Assembly (NCBI GenBank): GCA_020717885.1
Contig: DYDN01000048.1
Span: 1-6,679, forward strand
Reading direction: 5' to 3'
DNA from: Candidatus Forterrea sp.
Lineage (GTDB): Archaea; Iainarchaeota; Iainarchaeia; Iainarchaeales; JAAZKV01
Length of the DNA: 6,679 nucleotides
Under the pieces are notes generated by a model, which saw nothing but the letters and a program-made list of their open reading frames with translations, searched no databases and was not told the origin of the DNA. The translations under genes were made by a program, and so were the position numbers. Shown piece after piece: positions 1 through 5,152 of the stretch (position 1 is its first letter; the number at the start of each line of letters is the position of its first letter).

Positions 1-223
1 TAAGAAAAAATGGCAACAACAACAAGCCTACGGCACACGATGGGCAATAGAAACCATGTTCTCAACCATTAAACGCAGATTCGGACAACACACCCAATCA
101 ACTAAATACCACAACATGCAACACGAACAAATATACAAACTACAACTCCAAAACCAATTATTGTAACAATTAGCCCAAAAAGAACCAATTAACCAAAAAC
201 ACAAACAATTACGCAACACAGCA
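1..223 (+). mobile_element. Partial IS5-like insertion sequence, transposase 3' end and right terminus
   Basis: This is the downstream end of an insertion sequence that enters from the left edge. It contains the last 54 codons of a DDE transposase (stop at 164-166) and 57 bp of non-coding terminal DNA. The inner boundary is placed at 223 because positions 2-223 are identical, as reverse complement, to 6458-6679, and similarity stops abruptly there. The other IS end and any target-site duplication lie outside the window, so the exact terminal inverted repeat cannot be defined. The family call rests on the transposase C-terminus only. Confidence 0.85.
2..166 (+). CDS. Transposase, C-terminal fragment (IS5-like DDE family), 5' end outside window
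   Basis: This is the C-terminal 54 residues of a DDE transposase, which would catalyse cut-and-paste movement of the surrounding IS. The fragment has the pattern YGTRWAIETMFSTIKRRFG, in which the Glu of the W-x-I-E-T motif (fragment residue 17) is expected to be the third acidic catalytic residue, followed by the usual basic helix FSTIKRRFG and a Gln/Lys-rich tail ending in QNQLL. A run of four CAA codons encodes QQQQ near the fragment start. The frame is open to the left edge, so the gene is partial only because of the window limit; no frameshift is seen. The identical fragment appears in inverted orientation at the other end of the window. IS5 is my best family guess; other DDE (IS4-superfamily-like) groups share this motif. 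Confidence 0.8.
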   Translation, partial: KKKWQQQQAYGTRWAIETMFSTIKRRFGQHTQSTKYHNMQHEQIYKLQLQNQLL

Positions 224-243
224 CTCTGCCTTACAAAAGAAAT

Positions 244-399
244 ATGATTAAAAACTGGTTTGGGTTTGCAGCTACTGACGGCAGAAAAAAGGTAGGTGAA
301 GGATACATTAACCGATTAAAACCAGATTCTCCAAAGAAACAAAACTTATTTGGAAATTACGCAAAAAAAAGATATAATACGCAAAAGCCACACAAATAA
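244..399 (+). CDS. Small basic hypothetical protein or remnant of an IS-interrupted gene
   Basis: I do not recognise this frame. From ATG at 244 it encodes 51 residues, starting MIKNWFGFAATDGRKK and ending NYAKKRYNTQKPHK. It is rich in Lys and Arg, with aromatic residues and no obvious membrane segment or metal-binding cysteines. Its composition (ATDGRKKVGEGYINRL) looks protein-like rather than a chance AT-rich frame. No Shine-Dalgarno site precedes the ATG. The frame stays open upstream to 193, crossing the IS boundary at 223/224, so it may be the C-terminal stub of a gene cut by the insertion rather than an intact small gene. It points toward rrp42 and ends 61 bp before that gene's stop. 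Together with the terminator it accounts for most of the 294-bp stretch between the transposase stop and rrp42. Confidence 0.4.
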   Translation: MIKNWFGFAATDGRKKVGEGYINRLKPDSPKKQNLFGNYAKKRYNTQKPHK

Positions 400-404
400 A
401 TATA

Positions 405-452
405 AAATAAAAAAAACAGAAAAATGAAGGCGCGAGTTAGCGCCCCCACTTC
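405..452 (-). terminator. Hairpin plus T-tract ending the exosome operon
   Basis: On the minus strand, 8 nt after the rrp42 stop, GAAGTGGGGGCGC (452-440) pairs with GCGCC plus TTCATTTT (433-421) around the loop TAACTC. The core GGCGC/GCGCC is perfect. The outer eight pairs include several G-U wobbles that exist only in the minus-strand RNA. A T-rich run follows (418-405, with eight consecutive T). Archaeal termination depends mainly on the T-tract, which this has. The location after the last gene of the block fits a transcript end. Confidence 0.65.
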
Positions 453-460
453 TAAAACTT

Positions 461-1261
461 TTACTGCTTCATCTGCTTAATCAATTTCTTTCTTGTTTCT
501 GCGCCTATTATGAATGCCTTGTCTATCATGTAGTTTACTTCTTCTACATTGAATGACCCGCCCATTCCTTTTTGCATTGCGGCCATATAGCCGTCTTCGG
601 TTGTAGAAACTGAGAATCTTGCTTCCGCAGCTTTTTCTTCAACATACGTTGGGTCAACCATTATTTTTCCGCCGACTTTTACGAATGTTGTTAGTAGAGG
701 CATTCTCTTCATCTCAAGCTTTCCGCTATATTCGTGCTTAATGATTTTGTTCTTGTCATTAAGTTTAGGAACTTTTGCACTCAAGAAAGATGCAAGTCCT
801 GCAATAGAGCCTGCGTCAAATAAATTGCCGTCAGCATTTATCGCATAGAAATCCATGAAAGCAACCCAAACCGCTTCACCCTCTTTAATACAAAGGGAAG
901 CAAAATCAATTGCTTTACTTTCTCTAATTCCTCTATCTACTACTCTTGCTACTTCAATTTCATCAAATGAAGGAGGGCCTGCTTCGTACTCTGAGTGAGC
1001 TAGTGGAAGTAATTCCGCGCCCACAGAGATTGCGCCCTCGTCAGGAGAATCGGGGTAAGGTTTATCCACACCCATTTTTATTCCTGCTAAGACCTCAGTC
1101 TGACCGAGTCTAATTTTTGCTGAACCTTCTGCGTTCTCGCATAGTCCAAGTTCAAGAGTGAAGTCACGCATTTCATCAAGCGCTCTTCCATCAAGTCTCT
1201 TTCCTTGCTTAGCAAGTTCAGTTATTTTTGACACGTCGTTTTCAAGAACAGTTTGTCTCAT
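461..1261 (-). CDS. rrp42: Exosome complex component Rrp42
   Basis: Rrp42 is the non-catalytic RNase PH-fold subunit of the archaeal exosome. Three Rrp41-Rrp42 dimers make the hexameric ring that degrades or tails RNA 3'-5' with phosphate or nucleoside diphosphates in the cytoplasm. The 266 residues match the usual length. Family hallmarks are RLDGRALDEMR (22-32), EGSAKIRLGQTEVLAG (45-60), KPYPDSPDEG (67-76), ELLPLA (83-88), EAGPPSFDEIEVARVVDRGIRES (93-115, Arg-rich RNA-contact region) and DGNLFDAGSIAG (144-155). RNase PH domain 1 spans about 20-155 and domain 2 about 185-255. As expected for Rrp42, the aligned position of the Rrp41 catalytic Asp is not recognisable. The ATG overlaps the rrp41 stop as ATGA and is preceded by AAGGTGA (1266-1272), so translation is probably coupled and the two subunits made in equal amounts. 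It is the last gene of the operon. Confidence 0.97.
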   Translation of the reverse strand: MRQTVLENDVSKITELAKQGKRLDGRALDEMRDFTLELGLCENAEGSAKIRLGQTEVLAGIKMGVDKPYPDSPDEGAISVGAELLPLAHSEYEAGPPSFDEIEVARVVDRGIRESKAIDFASLCIKEGEAVWVAFMDFYAINADGNLFDAGSIAGLASFLSAKVPKLNDKNKIIKHEYSGKLEMKRMPLLTTFVKVGGKIMVDPTYVEEKAAEARFSVSTTEDGYMAAMQKGMGGSFNVEEVNYMIDKAFIIGAETRKKLIKQMKQ

Positions 1262-2139
1262 TTTCTCACCTTCTTTGCTTTAACTTGCTGTAAAACCCCT
1301 GGTTTTACGCTACCCGCAGACTTCTTGTCTGCTTGGTCTTTCTTTTCTGTTTTAGTATCAGCTTTTTCCTGCTTTACTTTAGCTTCCACAACGGCTTCAA
1401 CATTTTTTTCTGAAACCTCTGATAGTGAGAACTTTTCCTGCAAAGCTTTCTTTTGAACCGCATACACATCCGCGCATGCTTTCATCCCTAACGGAACGAG
1501 TTTAGCCCACTCTTCTTTTGTGAGTAATCCATCCATCTGTAGAAGAACTATTTCTCCTGAATTTGGCATTATTCCAAACGGAATATCAACCGCATCAGGC
1601 GCGTCTTCTTCGTCCTTATTCAAATCAACGATTAATTCGCCAAATGCTTTTCCAATTCCTGTTGCCGCAACTAAATCCTTCATTGGGATTCCTGCGTTAG
1701 CAAGAGCGCATGAAGCTGCAGTTAAGCAGGCAACTCTTGAGCCCGCGTTTGAGTCAACAACCTCAACATACACACCTATTTCTGTGTTAGGAAATTGTTC
1801 AGTGAAAATCACTTTTGTTAGTGCTTCTCCTAAAACCTTTGATATTTCCATATCTCTTCTATTTGGTCTGGGCTGTTTTCTTTCTGGAACGGAGAAAGTT
1901 GCCATCCTATAAGTCACTTTCACAACAGCCTTGTAAGGATTTTGTGTGTGCTTAGGAAGTGCCTCTCTTGGCCCATAAACAGCGGCATAAACTTTGTTCT
2001 GCCCCCACTCTAGGTAAGCAGAGCCATCAGCGTTAGGTAATACCCCAACTTTTATGCTGATTGGTCTTAGCTCATCCATTTTTCTTCCGTCTACTCTCTT
2101 CTTATCTTTTTTGTAATCCGGTATTTTTTCTTCAGTCAT
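1258..2139 (-). CDS. rrp41: Exosome complex component Rrp41 (catalytic)
   Basis: Rrp41 is the active RNase PH-type subunit: it phosphorolyses RNA 3' ends and can add A-rich tails. I start it at ATG 2139 (293 residues) because a perfect AAGGTGA lies 5 nt upstream; an in-frame TTG at 2154 would overlap that site. From this start: RVDGRKMDELR (15-25), NADGSAYLEWGQNKVYAAVYGPRE (36-59), the phosphate/RNA-binding arginines in RPNRRDMEISK (91-101; R94, R95), and catalytic acidic residues D179 and D185 in DAPDAVDIPFG, whose spacing of six matches the pair known in Sulfolobus Rrp41. QMDG and the helix after it complete the fold by about residue 240. Beyond that, a Lys/Glu/Ala-rich tail of about 50 residues (net basic at its end, KAKKVRK) exceeds the usual family length of roughly 240-250. 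It follows rrp4 after a double hairpin and overlaps rrp42. Confidence 0.97.
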   Translation of the reverse strand: MTEEKIPDYKKDKKRVDGRKMDELRPISIKVGVLPNADGSAYLEWGQNKVYAAVYGPREALPKHTQNPYKAVVKVTYRMATFSVPERKQPRPNRRDMEISKVLGEALTKVIFTEQFPNTEIGVYVEVVDSNAGSRVACLTAASCALANAGIPMKDLVAATGIGKAFGELIVDLNKDEEDAPDAVDIPFGIMPNSGEIVLLQMDGLLTKEEWAKLVPLGMKACADVYAVQKKALQEKFSLSEVSEKNVEAVVEAKVKQEKADTKTEKKDQADKKSAGSVKPGVLQQVKAKKVRK

Positions 2140-2144
2140 TTCAT

Positions 2145-2151
2145 TCACCTT
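2145..2151 (-). promoter_or_regulatory. Ribosome binding site deciding the rrp41 start
   Basis: AAGGTGA on the minus strand, 5 nt before ATG 2139. The same motif occurs 4 nt before rrp42 (1266-1272) and rrp4 (2954-2960), with GGTGA before psmA (4584-4588), pop5 (5160-5164) and rpl15e (6395-6399). It therefore supports ATG 2139 over the upstream in-frame TTG at 2154, which lies before the site. Confidence 0.75.
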
Positions 2152-2158
2152 CAATTAT

Positions 2159-2216
2159 ATCAAAAGACCGCGGTCTTTCGATAGCTATCAAAGGACAACC
2201 ATAGTTGTCCTTTGAT
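2159..2216 (-). repeat. Tandem related hairpins in the rrp4-rrp41 gap
   Basis: Two stem-loops fill the intergenic space. The first begins one base after the rrp4 stop: 13-bp perfect arms 2204-2216 and 2187-2199 (ATCAAAGGACAAC with its complement) around a 4-nt loop. The second is the palindrome AAAGACCGCGGTCTTT (2163-2178), extended on each side by ATC/GAT through a position that is a G-U pair in the minus-strand RNA but an A-C mismatch on the plus strand. The arms of the two hairpins resemble each other (ATCAAAGGAC versus ATCGAAAGAC), suggesting an old duplication. No T-tract follows, so this is not an ordinary terminator. Confidence 0.8.
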
Positions 2217-2217
2217 G

Positions 2218-2949
2218 TTAGTTTAATTCTTCTGACTCGGCTCCCCCGAGTACTTCGCTTTCTTCTGCATTTGCTTCAAGCACTTCGCTCTCTTCAGCTG
2301 CATTATTTGTTTTTTCTCCCTTAGGGGCAATATTGATTTGGATTCCTTCCGCTTTGAAGAACGCCTCTACTGAGTTTGTCAAATTGCTTTTGTATGAATT
2401 GTCATTTATGAACATGACAACTTTTCTTAAGAGATCAAGATTTCCGTTTCTCGCCCAAACTCTCCCATTCTTTCCCACTATTATGTCGGCACCAGTGCCC
2501 TGTTTTAGTAGCTCAAGCATTGAGCCGTTCTTTCCTATGAGCCTTGGTGTTCTAACAGGAGTAACTTCAATTACGTCTCCCCCGAACATTCTTCTTGGAA
2601 AACCAAGTTCGGCTTCTCTTAACTCGTTCACATACGATATTTTTGATGAAACAAGGTCGCCTACTCTTAGGTCCTCTCTCATTGCTGAGCGCGGAATAAA
2701 GGACTCAGTGAAAGAATTAATGTTTATGCCGTAACCGGCGAACACTACCCTTGACACTACTCCCATTACCACATCCTCCGCCTGCGGAAAATACTTTCCC
2801 TCAAGAGGAATCACCGATGCTTTCTCATCGGACTCATCGCTTATTCCAAGTACTTTGGAATATATTTTTCCGTCAGAGACAAATACATTGCCCCCGAGTC
2901 TTTTTCTCTGGTCAGATACCATCTCACCAGGTATTACAATTCTCTTCAT
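2218..2949 (-). CDS. rrp4: Exosome complex component Rrp4 (RNA-binding cap)
   Basis: Rrp4 forms the trimeric cap on the Rrp41/Rrp42 ring and feeds RNA into the central channel. The 243 residues show the expected order: N-terminal domain (1-55, starting KRIVIPGEMV), S1 RNA-binding domain (about 57-118, with MGVVSRVVFAGYGININS and FIPRSAM) and a KH domain (about 124-200). The KH region carries PRLIGKNGSM (GKNG 139-142) and the second Gly motif VGKNGRVWARNG, typical of archaeal Rrp4. After residue 212 comes an acidic tail with AEESEVL repeated at 218-224 and 228-234 (a 30-bp period in the DNA), then GGAESEELN. This tail goes beyond the folded core. The start is supported by AAGGTGA 4 nt upstream. 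Gene order SBDS-rrp4-rrp41-rrp42 is the classic archaeal arrangement. Confidence 0.97.
   Translation of the reverse strand: MKRIVIPGEMVSDQRKRLGGNVFVSDGKIYSKVLGISDESDEKASVIPLEGKYFPQAEDVVMGVVSRVVFAGYGININSFTESFIPRSAMREDLRVGDLVSSKISYVNELREAELGFPRRMFGGDVIEVTPVRTPRLIGKNGSMLELLKQGTGADIIVGKNGRVWARNGNLDLLRKVVMFINDNSYKSNLTNSVEAFFKAEGIQINIAPKGEKTNNAAEESEVLEANAEESEVLGGAESEELN
2246..2305 (-). repeat. 30-bp direct repeat encoding the Rrp4 acidic tail
   Basis: Two copies of a 30-bp unit encode AEESEVL followed by EAN or GGA. The DNA copies are similar but not identical (for example TACTTCGCTTTCTTCTGC against CACTTCGCTCTCTTCAGC on the plus strand). This indicates a tandem duplication followed by mostly silent drift, with the protein repeat kept. 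Confidence 0.65.
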
Positions 2950-3007
2950 TTATTCACCTTCATTAAAAATAATCTTTCTAATTTCTCAATTTTTCATTAA
3001 ATTAAAA

Positions 3008-3709
3008 TTACTGCCCCACCCCAATTATCTTTACAATTATTTCCCCGTGCGTTACCGCGTTGAGTTCATTCATCAAATCCTGCTTTGAGCCTGCTGGAAG
3101 CAAAAACTCTGCCGCGAGTGAGCCGTCATTAAGCCACTCTTCTTTCTTCATTTCATATTTGTGGATGATGCTTGAGCATCTCCCCGCGTACTGCGCAGGA
3201 ACTTTTACTGCGAAATCAATTTTTTCCATTGACATTGGCATTAACTTGCGAATAATTTTCACTATATCATTTACCTGCTCTTCAACACTCTTAAACGGAT
3301 CAATATGAATTCTTTCCTGCTCCATAGCATTCTCAATTCTCTGCGGAGGATGAGGGGTTTTCGTCTGCGGATTAATTGCGTTACGTGAAATGAATTGAAT
3401 TATTTCAAGGCGTTTTCGTTCAGTCATTGCTCTTCTTTGCTCAGTGGTTAATTGCACTTCTCCATCTCGAATGATTTTATTTACAATTTCTTTGAGGTCA
3501 GTAGTTTGAAAACTTTTCTTTAGTGTTTCAGGGCTCTGCTCGTCCCCAATCTTAGGGTCTTTGAAAACTCGCTCAATCGCCATTAAATCAGCAAGCGGAA
3601 CATCTTTTCCATGTTTTACCGCCATCGCGAGGTTTGGGTCAACCAGTATCTCAAATTTATGACCGAATTTTTCCAGGCGCGCAACAACAGCGTCCTCTAC
3701 TCTAACCAT
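3008..3709 (-). CDS. sdo1: Ribosome maturation protein SBDS/SDO1
   Basis: This is the archaeal orthologue of the Shwachman-Bodian-Diamond syndrome protein. In eukaryotes SBDS works with the EFL1 GTPase to release eIF6 from the new large subunit; the archaeal protein is thought to act in the same late step. The 233 residues match the family length. Domain I (FYSH, 1-86) holds VARLEKFGHKFEILVDP, IERVFKD and TTDLKEIVNKIIRDGEVQLT. Domain II (about 88-160) holds TEQRRAMTERKR, FISRNAINPQTKTPHPPQRI (106-125, the family's most conserved run) and HIDPFKS. Domain III (about 162-233) is ferredoxin-like and ends HGEIIVKIIGVGQ. AAGGA lies 6 nt before the ATG. It sits between psmA and rrp4, the usual superoperon place, 150 bp after psmA and 58 bp before rrp4. 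Confidence 0.97.
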   Translation of the reverse strand: MVRVEDAVVARLEKFGHKFEILVDPNLAMAVKHGKDVPLADLMAIERVFKDPKIGDEQSPETLKKSFQTTDLKEIVNKIIRDGEVQLTTEQRRAMTERKRLEIIQFISRNAINPQTKTPHPPQRIENAMEQERIHIDPFKSVEEQVNDIVKIIRKLMPMSMEKIDFAVKVPAQYAGRCSSIIHKYEMKKEEWLNDGSLAAEFLLPAGSKQDLMNELNAVTHGEIIVKIIGVGQ

Positions 3710-3777
3710 ATATTTTCCTTCTTTATTTTTCCTAACTGTAAATTAAATGCCCCGGTTTTTTTCTTTTGACCTTCCCA

Positions 3778-3825
3778 GGACCAAGTTAAGCAAAGCTTAA
3801 CTGGTCCCGCAAACCTTGGTTTGCG
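3778..3825 (-). repeat. Two adjacent hairpins in the psmA-SBDS gap
   Basis: Positions 3808-3825 read CGCAAACC TT GGTTTGCG on the plus strand, an 8-bp perfect inverted repeat. Directly next to it, arms 3778-3791 (GGACCAAGTTAAGC) and 3795-3807 (GCTTAACTGGTCC) pair over 13 bp with one bulged base and a 3-nt loop. Transcribed from psmA, both would fold back to back about 35-80 nt after its stop. No T-tract follows on the minus strand; A-rich sequence does. A role in RNA processing, stability or partial termination is possible. An alternative 6-bp pairing (ACCAAG 3780-3785 with CTTGGT 3815-3820) could link the two. Confidence 0.75.
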
Positions 3826-3859
3826 AGGACTGTGAGTTGATTAATATAATATTTTGACA

Positions 3860-4579
3860 CTACTTGAATGCTGCCTTAAATTCTCTATCGCTCAAATGCC
3901 TAAAACCTTCTTTATCAATAACCGCAAACTCTACCCTTGCGATACTAATTTTTTCTTTCTCAGGCATACTTTTCTCTAGCGCTTTATAGACCATATTAAT
4001 TGCATCGCTCAAAGATAAACCTTCCTTGAATTCTTTTTCGAACACTTCCATTGCTTTGTCCTTGTTTCTTCCAACCGCAACCGCTTTGTATTCTGCAAGC
4101 GCTCCGCTTGGCTCGGTTTCGAATAGCTTTGGGCCATTCTCATCAAATCCGCCTATAATAAACGCAACACCAAATGGTCTTAGTCCGCCGTATTGAGTAA
4201 ATGCTTGTTTAGTTTCAGCGATTTCTTTTGCCATAGTTTCTACTTGAATATTTTCAGAGAAAACCATTTTGTTGTCTTGCGCCTGTCTTCGTGCGATACC
4301 AACTAATCTTCTTGCATCTCCAACAAGTCCTGCTGAGACAACGCCGATATTATTATCAATTTTAAATATTTTTTCAATTGAATCAGGAATAATCATTTTA
4401 CTTGTAATACTCTTATCAGCTGCAAGAACTATCCCTTCGGCATAAACTACTCCAACACCAGTGCTTCCTTGTTCAACTATCTTTGAAGCATATTCTACCT
4501 GGTAGAGTCTCCCATCAGGAGAAAACATTGTAGCCGCCTTATCATACGCTGGAACTTTTGATTGCTGAACAGGATACAT
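3860..4579 (-). CDS. psmA: 20S proteasome alpha subunit
   Basis: PsmA forms the heptameric outer rings of the archaeal 20S proteasome, gating entry of unfolded proteins and docking ATPases such as PAN. The 239 residues match the family. The alpha signature YDKAATMFSPDGRLYQVEYA occupies 12-31; the gate residues Y12, D13, P21 and Y30 are present. K70 in DSIEKI (66-71) aligns with Thermoplasma Lys66, the pocket lysine that binds the HbYX tails of activators. ADKSITSK, SAGLVGDARRLV, QYGGLRPFGVAFIIGG and EPSGALAEYKAVAVG are further family blocks. There is no N-terminal threonine nucleophile, as expected for alpha. The third residue of the usual YDR gate motif is Lys instead of Arg. GGTGA lies 4 nt before ATG 4579. 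It follows a terminator-like hairpin and probably begins its own transcription unit. The beta subunit is not in this window. Confidence 0.98.
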   Translation of the reverse strand: MYPVQQSKVPAYDKAATMFSPDGRLYQVEYASKIVEQGSTGVGVVYAEGIVLAADKSITSKMIIPDSIEKIFKIDNNIGVVSAGLVGDARRLVGIARRQAQDNKMVFSENIQVETMAKEIAETKQAFTQYGGLRPFGVAFIIGGFDENGPKLFETEPSGALAEYKAVAVGRNKDKAMEVFEKEFKEGLSLSDAINMVYKALEKSMPEKEKISIARVEFAVIDKEGFRHLSDREFKAAFK

Positions 4580-4646
4580 AAAATCACCAATACCTTAACT
4601 CTCTTCAATTAGCACTCATATGCCAAAACTATTATCTTCCTTAACT

Positions 4647-4661
4647 TAAACCTTAAAAAGA
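4647..4661 (-). promoter_or_regulatory. Possible TATA box for psmA
   Basis: TCTTTTTAAGGTTT on the minus strand lies about 75 bp upstream of the psmA ATG and just downstream of the pop5 terminator-like hairpin. A start about 25 nt further on would give a leader of roughly 50 nt. A second TATA-like stretch, CCTTTTTAAACATT (about 4730-4743), lies upstream of the hairpin. Both are weak calls in AT-rich DNA. Confidence 0.35.
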
Positions 4662-4668
4662 AATCGCT

Positions 4669-4691
4669 AAAAAAACGCCTCCGTTTGGCGC
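4669..4691 (-). terminator. Hairpin plus T7 run after pop5
   Basis: On the minus strand GCGCC (4691-4687), a 7-nt loop AAACGGA and GGCGT (4679-4675) form a short GC-rich stem, with seven T beginning at the last stem base (4675-4669). It lies about 100 nt after the pop5 stop and before psmA. This looks like the end of the rpl15e-rpp30-pop5 transcript, splitting the superoperon into two units. Confidence 0.55.
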
Positions 4692-4792
4692 TGCTTTCTC
4701 TCATCCAATACAACATAATACCCAATAAAAATGTTTAAAAAGGTTTTTTGGATGGGTGAAAAAGAGGGCAAATTCGTTCAAAAGCGAGAAAC

Positions 4793-5152
4793 TCATTCAA
4801 TCTTCGCATATTCCTTGAGTGTTTTAACAGTGCCAGATGTTAGAACTGGAACTAAAATGATTTTCTTGTTCCTAATCTTCTCAATGAAAGCGGTTCCTGC
4901 GATTAATTCATTTTCTTTTCCGCGCGCGCACTTAACAATCGCTTTATTTCCCTTGAATAGAACAACTTTTGGATTAATTTCCGCTAAGCCTTTTGAGCCA
5001 AAGAAACTCAAGAGGTCAATCCAGAATCCGAAGTAAAAATCCTTTTCAGTTACTTCAGCATTAAGCACTTCAAATAGAATATAGCGCTTACGCTCGCGCT
5101 TTGAGAGAGGAGTAATTGTTTTTTTCTGCTTTGTAATTTTCATGGCGCTCAT
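4793..5152 (-). CDS. rnp2: RNase P protein component 2 (Pop5 family)
   Basis: Pop5 is a protein cofactor of archaeal RNase P, the ribozyme that trims tRNA 5' leaders. It pairs with Rpp30, and together they help the RNA cleave. The 119 residues are typical. The family block KRERKRYILFEVLNAE (residues 18-33) opens an RRM-like fold, followed by FGFWIDLLSFFGSKGLAEIN, KVVLFKGNKAIVKCARG (62-78) and the C-terminal VLTSGTVKTLKEYAK, where SGT-x-K is the conserved end motif. The N-terminus is Lys-rich. The ATG at 5152 overlaps the rpp30 stop as ATGA, with GAGGTGA 7 nt upstream inside rpp30; an internal ATG at 5143 is the alternative. This coupling to rpp30 makes sense because the two proteins bind as a heteromer. 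Confidence 0.93.
   Translation of the reverse strand: MSAMKITKQKKTITPLSKRERKRYILFEVLNAEVTEKDFYFGFWIDLLSFFGSKGLAEINPKVVLFKGNKAIVKCARGKENELIAGTAFIEKIRNKKIILVPVLTSGTVKTLKEYAKIE

Noticed and set aside
28..219. A 63-codon Cys/Trp-rich frame antisense to the transposase, repeated at the right end, resembling a small membrane protein.
   Set aside because: It is the reverse complement of a clear transposase coding frame; its odd Cys/Trp/Leu composition follows from complementing CAA, ACA and CCA codons.
1520..1912. A 130-codon open frame on the plus strand inside rrp41.
   Set aside because: It lies fully antisense to a conserved exosome gene, and its Ser/Pro-rich translation is the usual shadow of such a gene.
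2140..2154. An upstream TTG start for rrp41 adding five residues.
   Set aside because: The TTG sits before the AAGGTGA site that correctly spaces ATG 2139, so those codons are leader sequence.
2159..2216. Tandem palindromes as a CRISPR repeat or attachment site.
   Set aside because: There are only two diverged units with no regular spacers, and they lie inside an operon gap; no integrase is present.
2333..2734. A 133-codon plus-strand open frame inside rrp4.
   Set aside because: It is antisense to the S1/KH coding region, with no ribosome binding site or recognisable domain.
4731..5036. A 101-codon plus-strand frame over the pop5 3' half and the gap beyond it.
   Set aside because: Most of it is antisense to Pop5. 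It begins in non-coding DNA without a Shine-Dalgarno site and has no recognisable motif.
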